The notes: a model not told the origin generated them from the letters alone. A DNA stretch of 64,000 nucleotides from Melioribacteraceae bacterium (GCA_016927595.1 JAFGMI010000013.1:1-64000); one strand, 5' to 3'. Shown: positions 45,673 to 55,859, counted from the stretch's first letter. Numbers and translations are program-made.

Positions 45673-47610
45673 ATGGGTAAGATAATAGGAATTGATCTCG
45701 GTACAACAAATTCATGTGTATCTGTGATGGAAGGCAACGAGCCGGTTGTAATACCGAACAGTGAAGGAGGGAGAACAACTCCGTCAATAGTAGCATTCAC
45801 GAAGAGCGGTGAACGACTGGTTGGTCAGCCGGCTAAAAGACAGGCAGTTACTAATCCAAAGAACACCGTGTTTTCAGTCAAACGCTTTATGGGTAGACGG
45901 ATTGATGAGGTCGGCACAGAAATAGAAGAAGTTCCGTACAGCGTTGTTGAAGGAGATAATAAAACTGCTCGTGTTAAAATTGACGACAGACTTTATTCGC
46001 CGCCAGAAATCAGTGCAATGGTGCTTCAGAAAATGAAAAAGACAGCAGAGGAATATCTTGGTCAGGAAGTAAATGAAGCAGTTATTACAGTGCCTGCTTA
46101 TTTTAATGATTCACAGAGACAAGCTACGAAAGATGCCGGTGAAATTGCAGGTCTTAAAGTAAGACGAATAATTAATGAACCGACCGCTGCCGCACTTGCC
46201 TACGGTCTTGACAAAAAGAATAAAGAAGAATTGGTAGCTGTATATGACCTGGGCGGAGGTACTTTTGATATATCAATTCTTCAGCTGGGTGACGGTGTTT
46301 TCGAGGTTAAATCTACGAACGGAGATACACATCTGGGCGGCGATGATTTTGATCAACGATTGATCGATTTCCTTGCTGATGAATTTAAGAATACCGAAAG
46401 TATAGATTTAAGAAAAGATCCAATGGCATTACAACGATTGAAAGAAGCTGCCGAAAAAGCTAAAATTGAATTATCGTCCTCAATGTCTACAGATGTTAAT
46501 CTGCCGTTTATTACTGCGACTCAGGACGGTCCTAAGCATATGAATATAAATATTACACGTGCAAAATTTGAGCAGCTTGTCGATGATCTTATAGAAAAAA
46601 CTGTTGGTCCATGCCAGAATGCAATTAAAGATGCAGGTGTTTCAGCATCACAAATTGATGAGGTAATTCTTGTGGGAGGATCAACTAGAATACCTAAAGT
46701 ACAGGAAAAGGTAAGACAGATTTTTGGTAAGGAGCCGCATAAAGGTGTTAATCCGGATGAGGTGGTCGCAGTTGGTGCAGCTATTCAGGGAGGAGTGCTT
46801 TCAGGTGATGTAAAAGATGTATTGCTGCTGGATGTTACGCCGCTTTCATTGGGTATCGAAACCCTCGGCGGTGTTATGACCCGTTTGATCGAATCTAATA
46901 CTACTATTCCTACTAAGAAAAGCGAGGTATTTTCAACAGCTGCTGATAACCAGCCATCTGTAGAAATACATGTTCTTCAGGGAGAGCGACCGATGGCAGC
47001 CGACAACAGAACTTTAGGTAGATTTCATCTCGACGGTATTCCACCAGCACCCAGAGGGATTCCGCAGATAGAAGTTACATTTGATATAGATGCAAACGGA
47101 ATTCTTCACGTGGCTGCAAAGGATAAAGCAACCGGTAAAGAGCAGAGTATCAGAATTACATCTTCATCTGGTCTTTCTGATTCTGAAATTGAGAAGATGA
47201 AAAATGCGGCGAAAGAGCACGCTGCGGAGGATAAAAAGAAAAAAGAATCTGTTGAAGTAAGAAATCAAGCTGATAATCTGGTGTTCCAGACGAAGAAACA
47301 AATGGAAGAAATGAAAGATAAAATTCCTGCAGACGTGAAATCAAAACTGGAAGATGAAGTAAAGAAAGTTGAAGATGCGCTAAAAACAAACGATACCGAT
47401 TCAATTAAAAAGACTACTGAAGCTTTAACAAAGGTGTGGAACGATGCCGCTCAGCATCTTTATCAGCAGCAGGGTCAGCCCGGTGCGCAGCCCGGTGCAG
47501 GGCAGCAGGAAAGTCAGCAGGCGGGACAAAAGCAATCCGAACCAAAAAAAGAGGGTTCAGAATCTGTTGAAGACGCCTCGTACGAAGTAGTTGATGATAA
47601 CGAAAAGTAA
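45673..47610 (+). CDS. dnaK: molecular chaperone DnaK (Hsp70)
   Basis: A 645-residue Hsp70. The ATPase domain opens with [12 protein letters not shown] and contains [26 protein letters not shown] and [10 protein letters not shown]. The substrate domain and helical lid follow, with a Gln/Gly/Pro-rich linker and a terminal EVVDDNEK. It folds and protects proteins with DnaJ and GrpE, whose genes are not here. AAGGAG lies 7 bases before the ATG. A strong terminator directly after it makes it monocistronic. No CIRCE box was seen in the 285-base upstream gap. Confidence 0.98.
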   Translation: MGKIIGIDLGTTNSCVSVMEGNEPVVIPNSEGGRTTPSIVAFTKSGERLVGQPAKRQAVTNPKNTVFSVKRFMGRRIDEVGTEIEEVPYSVVEGDNKTARVKIDDRLYSPPEISAMVLQKMKKTAEEYLGQEVNEAVITVPAYFNDSQRQATKDAGEIAGLKVRRIINEPTAAALAYGLDKKNKEELVAVYDLGGGTFDISILQLGDGVFEVKSTNGDTHLGGDDFDQRLIDFLADEFKNTESIDLRKDPMALQRLKEAAEKAKIELSSSMSTDVNLPFITATQDGPKHMNINITRAKFEQLVDDLIEKTVGPCQNAIKDAGVSASQIDEVILVGGSTRIPKVQEKVRQIFGKEPHKGVNPDEVVAVGAAIQGGVLSGDVKDVLLLDVTPLSLGIETLGGVMTRLIESNTTIPTKKSEVFSTAADNQPSVEIHVLQGERPMAADNRTLGRFHLDGIPPAPRGIPQIEVTFDIDANGILHVAAKDKATGKEQSIRITSSSGLSDSEIEKMKNAAKEHAAEDKKKKESVEVRNQADNLVFQTKKQMEEMKDKIPADVKSKLEDEVKKVEDALKTNDTDSIKKTTEALTKVWNDAAQHLYQQQGQPGAQPGAGQQESQQAGQKQSEPKKEGSESVEDASYEVVDDNEK

Positions 47611-47632
47611 TTAATAATATTATCTTTTGTTA

Positions 47633-47661
47633 AAAAGTCCGGCTTCTGCCGGACTTTTTTT
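47633..47661 (+). terminator. rho-independent terminator of dnaK
   Basis: AAAAGTCCGGC pairs perfectly with GCCGGACTTTT around the loop TTCT, followed by more T. The 11-bp stem begins 22 bases after the dnaK stop. With A and T runs on both sides it could also serve the convergent peptidase gene. Confidence 0.93.
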
Positions 47662-47677
47662 CTTTAATAAGGTAATG

Positions 47678-49330
47678 TCAGTTCTCAATTTGGAAGACCG
47701 GTTTTATATCAACGGGAAGACTCGAAAGTTTCTCTGTAAGCGCTTTGATACTTGGCGAAACTGCAACATATTTTTCTATTAATTGCCTGGCTCCCTCGTA
47801 GCTGCCTTCTGCCTGTATAATTAAAACCTTGTTCGCAAGTGATTTCAGTACATTATAAATCTTCTCAAAATTTACTTTCACTTTGCCGGATGCTTCGTCA
47901 AATTCATACGCTCCGTTTTCCAATAGGTAATTATAAATAATAGCATTACCACCGCCGTGAGCTTCGTTGATTCCAAATCTCATTGATCTGAATGCGCCTG
48001 CCAGAAATGTTACCCACATTTCATTTTTGAAACTTTCAGGGTAAACACCTTTTTCGATCATAAGTCTGTTATTGAACATTCCGAGTATATCGGCTTTGCA
48101 CTCTTCAATTGTAGAATATGTTTCTTTCAGCTCCTTCTTTACCTCGGTTTCGCGTCCGTCAACCTTAATAAAACCCGGACCTACGCCGTGCGACATTTCA
48201 TGCATGAGTGTATGGTTAAAGAATGCATCGAATGTTACATACATAAGTTGAGACTCATCCAATACTATTTCTGCAATCGGTTTAAGCAGACTGGCAAATT
48301 TCGCTTCATGTATATTCTTCAGCATCACTTTTTTTGATCCTTTCATTTTCCTTACTCTCTCATCATTGGGAAGGTTGAATGCAAGGGTTTGGACCCCGGC
48401 TTTAGTATCACCCGCGCTGAAAACTTGCTGGACAACCATAATAGGGGATTCACTTCCCCTGGAAAAGTTTTTGTGTTTCTCAGGTATCGGCAGGTTTTTC
48501 TCGATGTCATCCAGATAATCGGCGAATTGCTTAAGTTTTTCTGTACTTTCAGGATCGACAATGGTCAAAAAGCACTCGAATGATGCCTTATAGTTGAATA
48601 ACCCGTCCTCATAAACCTCATAAGGCCCAATAATTACCTCTATCTCATGATCTTTAAGGTCCATCCAAGCAACATCACTCTCAAAATAATCATTTGTTTC
48701 AAACGCTTCTGCCCTGGTCAGTAAATAATTCTTAAGAGATTTATTATCGGCATAATCGGCAGCTTCCCTCATAAGCTTAATAATTTTTAGAAGCTTATCT
48801 CCATAATACTCAGTGTAAGGAATGGCCGTTAGTTTACCGTTATCTCTTCTGATAACAGTAAACTCCGATGTAAATTGTGCTGCAAGTTCAGGATTTGCTG
48901 AAATAAAATTTTCGAACTCTTCCTTTGTCATGTCTTCAGGATAAAAATTGGCTCCTTTTGGTTTTGGATCGTTTCCTATAAAAGGCTTATCATGATCGAG
49001 TCTGTCGAACGGTCCGAAATTTATGTTAAAATATTCAAGGTAGAGTTTATCGATCGGATCTTCCGATTTCAACAGTTTTTCCCTTATCTGATAATTCTGT
49101 GAATAAACCTGATCAAGAAATATTTCATCAATAATTTTTCCGGCTTCATACAGCTTATTTACAACAATTTTTTGTCTTTCATCCAGCAGGGATTCATCAT
49201 ACTTTATATCAGTTTTAACATATTGCGAAATTTTCTTCCCGATCATCTTTTTTTCCTCATCTTTTGAGCCTTGTGAGCACGATAAAAGAAGTATCGCTGC
49301 CCCAATCAACAGCAATATAATTTTTTTCAT
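47678..49330 (-). CDS. lipoprotein peptidase of the M49 (dipeptidyl-peptidase III) family
   Basis: A 550-residue lipoprotein: signal peptide with lipobox LLSC (Cys at about 18). The zinc site is HEMSHG (377-382) with the third ligand Glu in EECKAD (about 409). Classical M49 enzymes have the six-residue HExxGH; the shorter HExxH form is known in the family, for example in Caldithrix. It should remove dipeptides from oligopeptides in the periplasm, if active. ATG 49330 was chosen over a GTG nine bases earlier because AGGTGAT lies in front of it. Confidence 0.85.
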   Translation of the reverse strand: MKKIILLLIGAAILLLSCSQGSKDEEKKMIGKKISQYVKTDIKYDESLLDERQKIVVNKLYEAGKIIDEIFLDQVYSQNYQIREKLLKSEDPIDKLYLEYFNINFGPFDRLDHDKPFIGNDPKPKGANFYPEDMTKEEFENFISANPELAAQFTSEFTVIRRDNGKLTAIPYTEYYGDKLLKIIKLMREAADYADNKSLKNYLLTRAEAFETNDYFESDVAWMDLKDHEIEVIIGPYEVYEDGLFNYKASFECFLTIVDPESTEKLKQFADYLDDIEKNLPIPEKHKNFSRGSESPIMVVQQVFSAGDTKAGVQTLAFNLPNDERVRKMKGSKKVMLKNIHEAKFASLLKPIAEIVLDESQLMYVTFDAFFNHTLMHEMSHGVGPGFIKVDGRETEVKKELKETYSTIEECKADILGMFNNRLMIEKGVYPESFKNEMWVTFLAGAFRSMRFGINEAHGGGNAIIYNYLLENGAYEFDEASGKVKVNFEKIYNVLKSLANKVLIIQAEGSYEGARQLIEKYVAVSPSIKALTEKLSSLPVDIKPVFQIEN

Positions 49331-49546
49331 GTTGATCACCTCATTTCTAATAAATAATAGCTAAAAATAAGGCATTTGTTAGATAAATCATATCAGCATT
49401 ATTTAGTCCGACTGTAATCAGAAGTGAATCGTCTGTATATTTATTTATACACTTGTCAAAATTTATAAGCAATTCTCGCTGAAATTAACTCATTCTCTTT
49501 GGCATTTTGTTTGTATAAAGAAAGTATGCAACAGAAGGGGGTTAAA

Positions 49547-50827
49547 ATGAAAAAGCTGATATTAGTAACTTTATTTGCTATTGCAACTCTGACATTTGCG
49601 AAACCGGCGCATTTCAGTTCGGGTGTATCAATAGGATTTTTTATTACATCGCTTGAACCTTACGGAGAATGGATTGAAATAGAACGTGACCTTATAGTCT
49701 GGCGTCCGGTGCATATATCAGGCTCATGGCGTCCTTACTGCGACGGGCGCTGGCTCTGGACTAACGACGGGTGGTACTGGGATTCTTACGAACCGTTTGG
49801 CTGGGCGACATACCATTACGGCAGATGGTATCTTGATGATTATTACGGCTGGGTATGGTTCCCCGATTACGAGTGGGCTCCTTCATGGGTAGAGTGGAGA
49901 TACAACGACCGTTACCTGGGATGGGCTCCGCTGCCGCCTTACGCATCTTTCCATATCGATTTCGGAATACACTTTTCAATCGGGTGGCATTCGCATCACA
50001 GTTATTGGAATTTCGTACCTTACAACAGGTTTGTTAACAGAAATGTTAATTATTATATAATCGATAATTCGACTAACATAAATGTGTACAATAATACGAA
50101 ATACAGAACTAACTACCGGTACAGGGATGGCAGGATATTTAACGGCGGAGTGGACAGAAATTATGTTGAGAAAAAATCGGGATACAGAATTGCCCAGAGA
50201 AGTATTAATACGACTGACAATTTTGATTCTTACAGAAGTCGGAGTAACGATGACAGAAGTGTTACCGTGTACAGACCAGGTACCGCGCAGGTAGAAAAAT
50301 CAAAAAGTATTGACAGGTCGAAAATTGTTAAGTCGGAGAGAAAAATTAGTGTCGATGCCGATAAAGTAAGGACGAGAAGGTCATCGGAAAATACAACTGC
50401 CAGGAACGAAACGGTAAAACGGGGTGAGTCGGGAAGAGATCAGAAAGATGTACGAACAAATGTTCGTGAAAAATCAGACAGGAGTATTGAAAAAAATCAG
50501 AAATCCGAAAATAGAATTCAGAAAGCAGATAATCGGAATAAAGCGGGGAGATCGGGCAGTGTAAAAAAATCAAAAGCTGGGAAATCAGACCAGGCATTTA
50601 ACCGGTCGAATATAAGTAAGCAGAGCCCGAAAGCTTCGTTAAAAAAAAACAGTTATAAAAAGGAAAATTCTAAATCTGTAAATCCAAAAAAAAGTGCGGG
50701 CAGAAGTAAAAACAGTTACAGTAAAAGCGGTACTAAAACTATAAGAGATAAGAGTAAGACTTCGGACAGACAAACGAAGCGTTCAAATACAAAATCAACA
50801 GGAGAAAGAAGCAGATCAAAAAAATAG
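49547..50827 (+). CDS. secreted Trp/Tyr-rich protein with a long basic tail (DUF6600-like)
   Basis: A 426-residue protein. A signal peptide (1-18, LTFAK) is followed by a Trp/Tyr-rich region (about 40-135) with repeating WRPYCDGRWLWTNDGWYW, GWATYHYGRWY and GWVWFPDYEWAP motifs, as in DUF6600 proteins. A Tyr/Asn-rich stretch comes next, and residues from about 240 onward are low-complexity Lys/Arg/Ser/Asn. The tail is probably disordered and might bind nucleic acid, teichoic-like or other anionic polymers. The ATG was chosen over an upstream frame extension because GGGGGT precedes it and the signal peptide starts there. Confidence 0.82.
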   Translation: MKKLILVTLFAIATLTFAKPAHFSSGVSIGFFITSLEPYGEWIEIERDLIVWRPVHISGSWRPYCDGRWLWTNDGWYWDSYEPFGWATYHYGRWYLDDYYGWVWFPDYEWAPSWVEWRYNDRYLGWAPLPPYASFHIDFGIHFSIGWHSHHSYWNFVPYNRFVNRNVNYYIIDNSTNINVYNNTKYRTNYRYRDGRIFNGGVDRNYVEKKSGYRIAQRSINTTDNFDSYRSRSNDDRSVTVYRPGTAQVEKSKSIDRSKIVKSERKISVDADKVRTRRSSENTTARNETVKRGESGRDQKDVRTNVREKSDRSIEKNQKSENRIQKADNRNKAGRSGSVKKSKAGKSDQAFNRSNISKQSPKASLKKNSYKKENSKSVNPKKSAGRSKNSYSKSGTKTIRDKSKTSDRQTKRSNTKSTGERSRSKK

Positions 50828-50853
50828 AAGCGGAACAAATTCCGCTTCTATTT
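50822..50853. terminator. bidirectional terminator between convergent genes
   Basis: AAATAGAAGCGGAA pairs perfectly with TTCCGCTTCTATTT around the loop CAAA (14-bp stem). It overlaps the stop codons of both the Trp-rich protein gene and the M28 peptidase gene and can work on both strands. Confidence 0.85.
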
Positions 50854-52248
50854 CAATCCTTCCTGACTTATCAGATATGCGAGCAAGGTTATAGCTGCAG
50901 TTCCATACTGCATTTCCCTGGCATTAACTGATTGATAAACATCGTTAGCAGAATGGTGGAAGTCAAAATACCTTTGATCGTCCGGTACATAGCCGATTAA
51001 CGCTTTTGTATTTTTTATTCTTGATATGTCCGCTCCGCTGCTGCCTTTTCTGATCCAGTCAATTTTCAACTTATTTAAATAAGGAAGCCATGCCTGCATC
51101 TCTGCGATAACCATACTGTCCGCATCTATGTTGAAACCTCTTGGTGTAAAAACTCCTCTGTCAGATTCTATTGCTGCATAGTGTTTTTCCTTTGCTGTTT
51201 CTGCATATTTCCCATATTCCACAGCACCTCTCAGACCGCTTTCCTCGTTAGCAAACAGAACGCATCTTATTGTACGTTTCGGTTTAAGGTTAAGCACTTT
51301 AATCTGGTGCAGTACTTCCATAGTCTGAATGCAGGGTGCGCCATCATCGTGAGCTCCGTGACCTTTATCCCAGCTATCGAAATGACCGCCGACAACAATA
51401 ACCTCGTCAGGAAATTCCGATCCGTTAACTTGTGCTATTATATTGTATGAGTCGGCTTCACCCATAGGACTGCAGTCCATCTCAATGCTTACCTCAACAT
51501 CCGGATTTGATTTTAGCAGAGAACTAAGATAATCAGCATCTTCAACTCCAATGGCGGCAGCCGGTACCTGCATCACCGAATCTGCGTAGCGCATCATTCC
51601 TACATGAGGAACATTATCCGGTTTTGATGTTACCGATCTTACCAGCGCTGCAACTCCGCCAAGTTTTGCTGCTTCAATAGCACCGTTGCCTCTTTGTCTT
51701 ACTGCTTTGCCGTAGGACCTGAAGGTCGTTGGCTCAGACTGATCAAAAGGTTCATTAAAAAACAATATTTTACCTTTTGCCTCTGAAGGTGAGAGGTTTT
51801 TAACGTCGTCGAAATTTGAAACTTCAATTACCTTTGCTTTTAAAATACCGTTTGTTCCAATACTACCGCCCAGCGAGGCAATACTCAGTTTTCTTCCTGC
51901 TGCCTTTTCCGGTGATACAATTTCCGCTGATTCCTTTTCCCCGCGAACCCAGAAAGGTACTTTAACAGTCTGAAGCCATACAGAATCGCAACCGATTTCG
52001 GTAAATTTTTGCACAGCCCAGTCTGTAGCTTTCTGATAATTGTCGGTGCCGCTTAGCCTGGGCCCAATATTACAAAGCTCTCTAAGCCATTTATAACCGG
52101 CTCTTTCGGAGAGTGAGTAGTTAAGAACCGAGTCCGCGATATGCTTATAGTCATATTTCTGGGCATAAATAATACTTGAGCTTGCAAATATTACAGATAA
52201 AATTATGAGCAAAATCCGCGATTCGGAATTTTTTAATTTGAACAACAT
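50848..52248 (-). CDS. secreted M28-family aminopeptidase/carboxypeptidase with PA domain
   Basis: A 466-residue protein with a signal peptide (1-30, SSIIYAQ), a PA-like insert (about 120-235, with SPSEAKGKILFFNEPF), and an M28 domain. The zinc ligands lie in GGHFDSWDKG and AHDDGA, with the catalytic/zinc Glu pair in FANEESGLRG. It resembles plasma-glutamate-carboxypeptidase (Q) enzymes. It should degrade peptides outside the inner membrane. ATG 52248 was chosen over starts up to 52302 because the longer form would run into the rpmB terminator and spoil the signal peptide. Confidence 0.9.
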   Translation of the reverse strand: MLFKLKNSESRILLIILSVIFASSSIIYAQKYDYKHIADSVLNYSLSERAGYKWLRELCNIGPRLSGTDNYQKATDWAVQKFTEIGCDSVWLQTVKVPFWVRGEKESAEIVSPEKAAGRKLSIASLGGSIGTNGILKAKVIEVSNFDDVKNLSPSEAKGKILFFNEPFDQSEPTTFRSYGKAVRQRGNGAIEAAKLGGVAALVRSVTSKPDNVPHVGMMRYADSVMQVPAAAIGVEDADYLSSLLKSNPDVEVSIEMDCSPMGEADSYNIIAQVNGSEFPDEVIVVGGHFDSWDKGHGAHDDGAPCIQTMEVLHQIKVLNLKPKRTIRCVLFANEESGLRGAVEYGKYAETAKEKHYAAIESDRGVFTPRGFNIDADSMVIAEMQAWLPYLNKLKIDWIRKGSSGADISRIKNTKALIGYVPDDQRYFDFHHSANDVYQSVNAREMQYGTAAITLLAYLISQEGLK

Positions 52249-52280
52249 ATCAATTTCCATGTTAAAATTTGCAACAAACA

Positions 52281-52323
52281 ATTTAAAAATAAAAAAGCTC
52301 ACTTCAATAACTGAAATGAGCTT
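52281..52323 (-). terminator. rho-independent terminator of rpmB
   Basis: Read on the minus strand, AAGCTCA-T-TTCA and TGAA-G-TGAGCTT form a stem with one mismatch and a 5-base loop, followed by TTTTTTATTTTT. It lies 22 bases beyond the rpmB stop. Confidence 0.75.
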
Positions 52324-52344
52324 CTAAATGATAAATTCTTAAAT

Positions 52345-52584
52345 TTATCTGGCAGCTATTTTTCCTTCACGAATTAATTTCGCCAGTTCGGCTGTACCGT
52401 TTTTATTTATAGTTCTTAGTGCTTTCGCACTTAATTTAACGGTAACAGATTTGTTAAGTTCCTGAACCCATATTCTTTTTTTCTGCAGATTCGGTAAAAA
52501 TCTTCTTTTCGTCTTATTATGAGCATGTGAAATGCTGCTTCCTGCAACAGGTCCCTTTCCGGTTAATTCACATTTCCTGGACAT
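52345..52584 (-). CDS. rpmB: 50S ribosomal protein L28
   Basis: A 79-residue L28, the normal length, beginning [22 protein letters not shown] with the conserved NLQKKRIW segment and the basic C-terminal half. The ATG was chosen over a GTG four codons earlier because GTGGAG there is the ribosome site. No rpmG follows; it is monocistronic with its own terminator. Confidence 0.96.
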   Translation of the reverse strand: MSRKCELTGKGPVAGSSISHAHNKTKRRFLPNLQKKRIWVQELNKSVTVKLSAKALRTINKNGTAELAKLIREGKIAAR

Positions 52585-52711
52585 AAAAATCTCCACAATT
52601 CAATTTTTTACAGACAACAAATATAAAAAAACAAATTAAATATGAAAATAAAAAAATAGTAAACGGTAATTACCGGTTTAAGAATTGGGTATTATGCCTT
52701 TAATCTAGGAA

Positions 52712-53212
52712 CTATTCTCCGGTTGTGCCTCTCGAGCCAAGCTCCCTGTCGAGCATATATAATCCGCCTTTATTATCACCGATAAGTTCAAATTTGTCTA
52801 CTATTTCGGAAGCGGTTGCTTCTTCTTCAACCTGTTCGGTTACAAACCAGCCGAGAAAATTATGAGTAGCATGATCCTTTTCGCTTATTGCGAGATCAAT
52901 TATTTCATTAATTGATCTGCTGATAAATTTCTCGTGTTCCAGTGCGTCTTCAAAAGCTGCTTTAGGCGAATCCCATTCGTTTTTCGGCTCGTCGATTTTT
53001 TTAAGAATTACTTTCCCGCCTAAATTCTGAACGAAATCGTAAATTTTCATTGCATGCATAGTTTCTTCAGCCGACTGCGCTTTCATCCAGGCAGCCATAC
53101 CGGTAAGATTCTTATCCGAAAAATATGACGACATTGAGAGATATAAATATGATGAGAACATTTCTTTATTTATCTGCTCATTTAAAGTATCTATCATTTT
53201 CTGTGAAGCCAT
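52712..53212 (-). CDS. ftnA: bacterial non-heme ferritin
   Basis: A 166-residue ferritin. The four-helix bundle carries ferroxidase residues in LNEQINKEMFSSYLYL (E17 region), SAEETMHAMKIYDFV (E and H of EExxH) and the VTEQVEEEATA helix. It oxidises Fe(II) and stores iron as a mineral in a 24-mer. It lies across a divergent gap from the GH18 gene. A possible Rrf2 or Fur-type site was not seen. Confidence 0.95.
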   Translation of the reverse strand: MASQKMIDTLNEQINKEMFSSYLYLSMSSYFSDKNLTGMAAWMKAQSAEETMHAMKIYDFVQNLGGKVILKKIDEPKNEWDSPKAAFEDALEHEKFISRSINEIIDLAISEKDHATHNFLGWFVTEQVEEEATASEIVDKFELIGDNKGGLYMLDRELGSRGTTGE

Positions 53213-53293
53213 TTTTACCTCGATTTTGTACGTAAATTTAATATTTTTAATCGGTCAAGATATCTATTTAGGCTGTTTTATTCAATTTTATTT

Positions 53294-53301
53294 TATCTTT
53301 G
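53294..53301 (+). promoter_or_regulatory. candidate -7 element for the GH18 gene
   Basis: TATCTTTG is an exact TAnnTTTG match, 36 bases before the chosen TTG start. The -33 element is poor. Its position would place the transcript start after 53301, which argues against translation beginning at 53299. Confidence 0.3.
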
Positions 53302-53337
53302 TGCAAGTTTATCTTAACATTTAACAGGGATTTAATC

Positions 53338-55800
53338 TTGATTCGAAAATATTTAGTTCTCGGAATTTTAATATTTAACAGCTATTTATTCGGTCAGCAG
53401 CAATTCAGCGTTCATAAATATCATAAAGATTTGTTCGGAAGTAAACTGCCTGAACTGAAAAAATCTGCAGAACAGCCCGGAATCATCCCGCTTAATACAG
53501 CGAAGAAGAAAAATATTTCAACCGCTGTATTCGGTTATTTGCCGGACTGGGAGGTTTTAAACGGATCACACCAGTACCTTCGCTACGATTTGCTTACTCA
53601 TATCGCTTTATTCGATTTCGGTGTTGATAAATACGGAAATGTTAGCACTCCATACGGATGGCCGGAGTTGTGGGGTGAAATAATAAATAAGGCTCATGAA
53701 AACGGTGTTAAAGTGATTCTCACCGCTGTCAAATTCGGGGGAACATTAACTTCAAATTCAGATATACATCACCTGCTTACTGATGCAGCAGCGCGAGAAA
53801 ATTTTTTCTCCCAGGTAATTTCAATTATGAAGACTTACTACCTTGACGGAATTAATATAGATTTTGAAACATACAACAGTGCGGACGAGGGTATTGTTAC
53901 AACAAATTTTATGAAAGCACTAAAGGCAAGGATCGATACCGAGATTCCCGGAGCGGAAGTCTCATTCGCAACACCCATAGTCAATTGGGACGATGATTAT
54001 GACCTGGAAGGATTGGTTGAAGCGATCGATTATGCATTCATAATGGCATATGATTTTAACGGCCGCTGGAGCACAGCGACGGGTGCTGGCTCACCGCTGG
54101 ACATGATTACAACTTATCTGAACAGCGATTACGGAACTATAATTAATGCGACTCCCGAAAAGCTAATACTCGGCGTTCCGTATTACGGACTTCACTGGCG
54201 AACTTTTTCGAACCAGCCGCATACTACAAAGATTGATACATTTTTATCTTCGCCGAGATTTAAATCTGCTGAAGAACAGGCAAGGATTTACGGTATCAAT
54301 TGGGATAACGGCTCGGAAACCCCCTGGTTTTACTGGGATGACGGCGGCTGGAATCAGATATGGTACGATAATGATTCGAGCCTTGGGTTGAAGTACGATC
54401 TGGCAATGTCGAAAGGTTTTAAGGGTGTAGGTATGTGGGCACTTGGTTACGACGGCGACCGGTCAGAGCTGTGGAATCTGATTGATTACAAATTTGTTTC
54501 GGGTCAGGCTCCACCTCCGCTGGCTCCGGAATCGTTCTATGCTCTGAACATGGAAGGCAGCTCCGTGTTCCTGGGCTTCGATAAACCCGAATGGTCGCAG
54601 GGATTTGAGATTATGACAAGTCAGAATTCGGTTGATAATTTTTTGATGTACGGAATTAATCTGGATAACAACGTAACACTGGAATCATTAACAGAGAATG
54701 AAATATATTATTACAAAGTTGCCGCGTTCAACGCAGCCGGTAAATCGAATTTTACCGAAGTGCTGGCTTCAGCTCCCACAAGTCATGAAACGGATGTGTT
54801 GATAGTAAACGGTTTCGACAGGATTTCCGGTACTAACAATACTTCAGATTATATTAAACAGTATGCTTTACCTGTGGTTGGGAACAGTTATAATTTCAGT
54901 TCCGCATCTAATGAAGCAGTTTTTAACGGCAGAATCATACTGGGCGATTTTGATATCGTTATCTGGATACTGGGTGATGAATCTACTGCCGATGAAACAT
55001 TTAATATATACGAGCAGAGTATAATAAAAATTTATCTTCAGAACGGCGGCAACATGTTTGTAACCGGATCGGAAATTGGATGGGATTTATCGGAGAAGGG
55101 AAGCAGTTACGATAAAAATTTCTATTCGGGTTTTCTGAAAAGTGTATACATAAACGATTCACCAACAGGTGCAAGCGGAACGTATTATTCGGCAGAAGGA
55201 CTTCCGAACACAATTTTCGCGGATCTGCCTTCATTCGGATTTGATGACGGAACGCACGGTACTTTCGATGTTGATTATCCCGATGCGATAAGAGCCGCGG
55301 AAAATGCCAGAAATATTCTGAAGTTTTCCAGCGTTGCAGAAACAATGGGTTACGCGGGCATAAGTTACGAAGGCATTTTCGAAGGAGGTAATAAACCGGG
55401 TAAACTGGTTTATCTTTCAATTCCATTTGAAACAATTTATCCGGATGATGTAAGGATTGAAATAATGCGGAGAGTACTGTCATTTCTGGATAATTCAACA
55501 GCTGTATATGATAATTATCAGCCCGATGATTTCGTTATTCTCGGAAATTATCCCAATCCGTTCAATCCGTCGACAACTATTGAATATAAGCTGGGATCGG
55601 AAGCACATGTTGATCTAAAAATTTATAATGTGATCGGCGAACTTGTTGATCAGCTGGTTAATAAACTACAAAGTCCGGGGGTATATAAAGTTATCTGGAA
55701 TGCACATGACTTTTCTTCCGGCATGTATATCTGCCAGATAACAATTGATGGCAATTCCGTTGCAAAAGTGCTGAGAAAGAAAATGATGCTATTGAAATAA
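53338..55800 (+). CDS. GH18 glycoside hydrolase with fibronectin III and T9SS sorting domain
   Basis: An 820-residue exported enzyme. The signal peptide is 1-20 (NSYLFGQ). The GH18 barrel (about 60-390) has catalytic E177 in DGINIDFE and the MAYDFNGRW strand. A fibronectin III-like domain (about 415-500) and an amidotransferase-like domain (about 505-720) follow, and a T9SS type A sorting domain (about 735-820) carries NYPNPFNPSTTIEY. The DGxNIDFE form is typical of YaaH/SleL-like peptidoglycan glucosaminidases, so cell wall may be the substrate instead of chitin. The TTG start has AGGGA 8 bases upstream. Confidence 0.9.
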   Translation: MIRKYLVLGILIFNSYLFGQQQFSVHKYHKDLFGSKLPELKKSAEQPGIIPLNTAKKKNISTAVFGYLPDWEVLNGSHQYLRYDLLTHIALFDFGVDKYGNVSTPYGWPELWGEIINKAHENGVKVILTAVKFGGTLTSNSDIHHLLTDAAARENFFSQVISIMKTYYLDGINIDFETYNSADEGIVTTNFMKALKARIDTEIPGAEVSFATPIVNWDDDYDLEGLVEAIDYAFIMAYDFNGRWSTATGAGSPLDMITTYLNSDYGTIINATPEKLILGVPYYGLHWRTFSNQPHTTKIDTFLSSPRFKSAEEQARIYGINWDNGSETPWFYWDDGGWNQIWYDNDSSLGLKYDLAMSKGFKGVGMWALGYDGDRSELWNLIDYKFVSGQAPPPLAPESFYALNMEGSSVFLGFDKPEWSQGFEIMTSQNSVDNFLMYGINLDNNVTLESLTENEIYYYKVAAFNAAGKSNFTEVLASAPTSHETDVLIVNGFDRISGTNNTSDYIKQYALPVVGNSYNFSSASNEAVFNGRIILGDFDIVIWILGDESTADETFNIYEQSIIKIYLQNGGNMFVTGSEIGWDLSEKGSSYDKNFYSGFLKSVYINDSPTGASGTYYSAEGLPNTIFADLPSFGFDDGTHGTFDVDYPDAIRAAENARNILKFSSVAETMGYAGISYEGIFEGGNKPGKLVYLSIPFETIYPDDVRIEIMRRVLSFLDNSTAVYDNYQPDDFVILGNYPNPFNPSTTIEYKLGSEAHVDLKIYNVIGELVDQLVNKLQSPGVYKVIWNAHDFSSGMYICQITIDGNSVAKVLRKKMMLLK

Positions 55801-55859
55801 TACTTTTAATTATAGTGACGCTGTATGCGGCGTCTCTGATGATATTTATCATTTAAATT

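Noticed and set aside
55001-55498. 165-codon open frame on the minus strand
   Set aside because: Antisense inside the GH18 gene; no start signal and no protein-like features.
55817-55834. GACGC/GCGTC hairpin after the GH18 gene as a terminator
   Set aside because: A 5-bp stem without a T-run directly behind it; too weak to claim.
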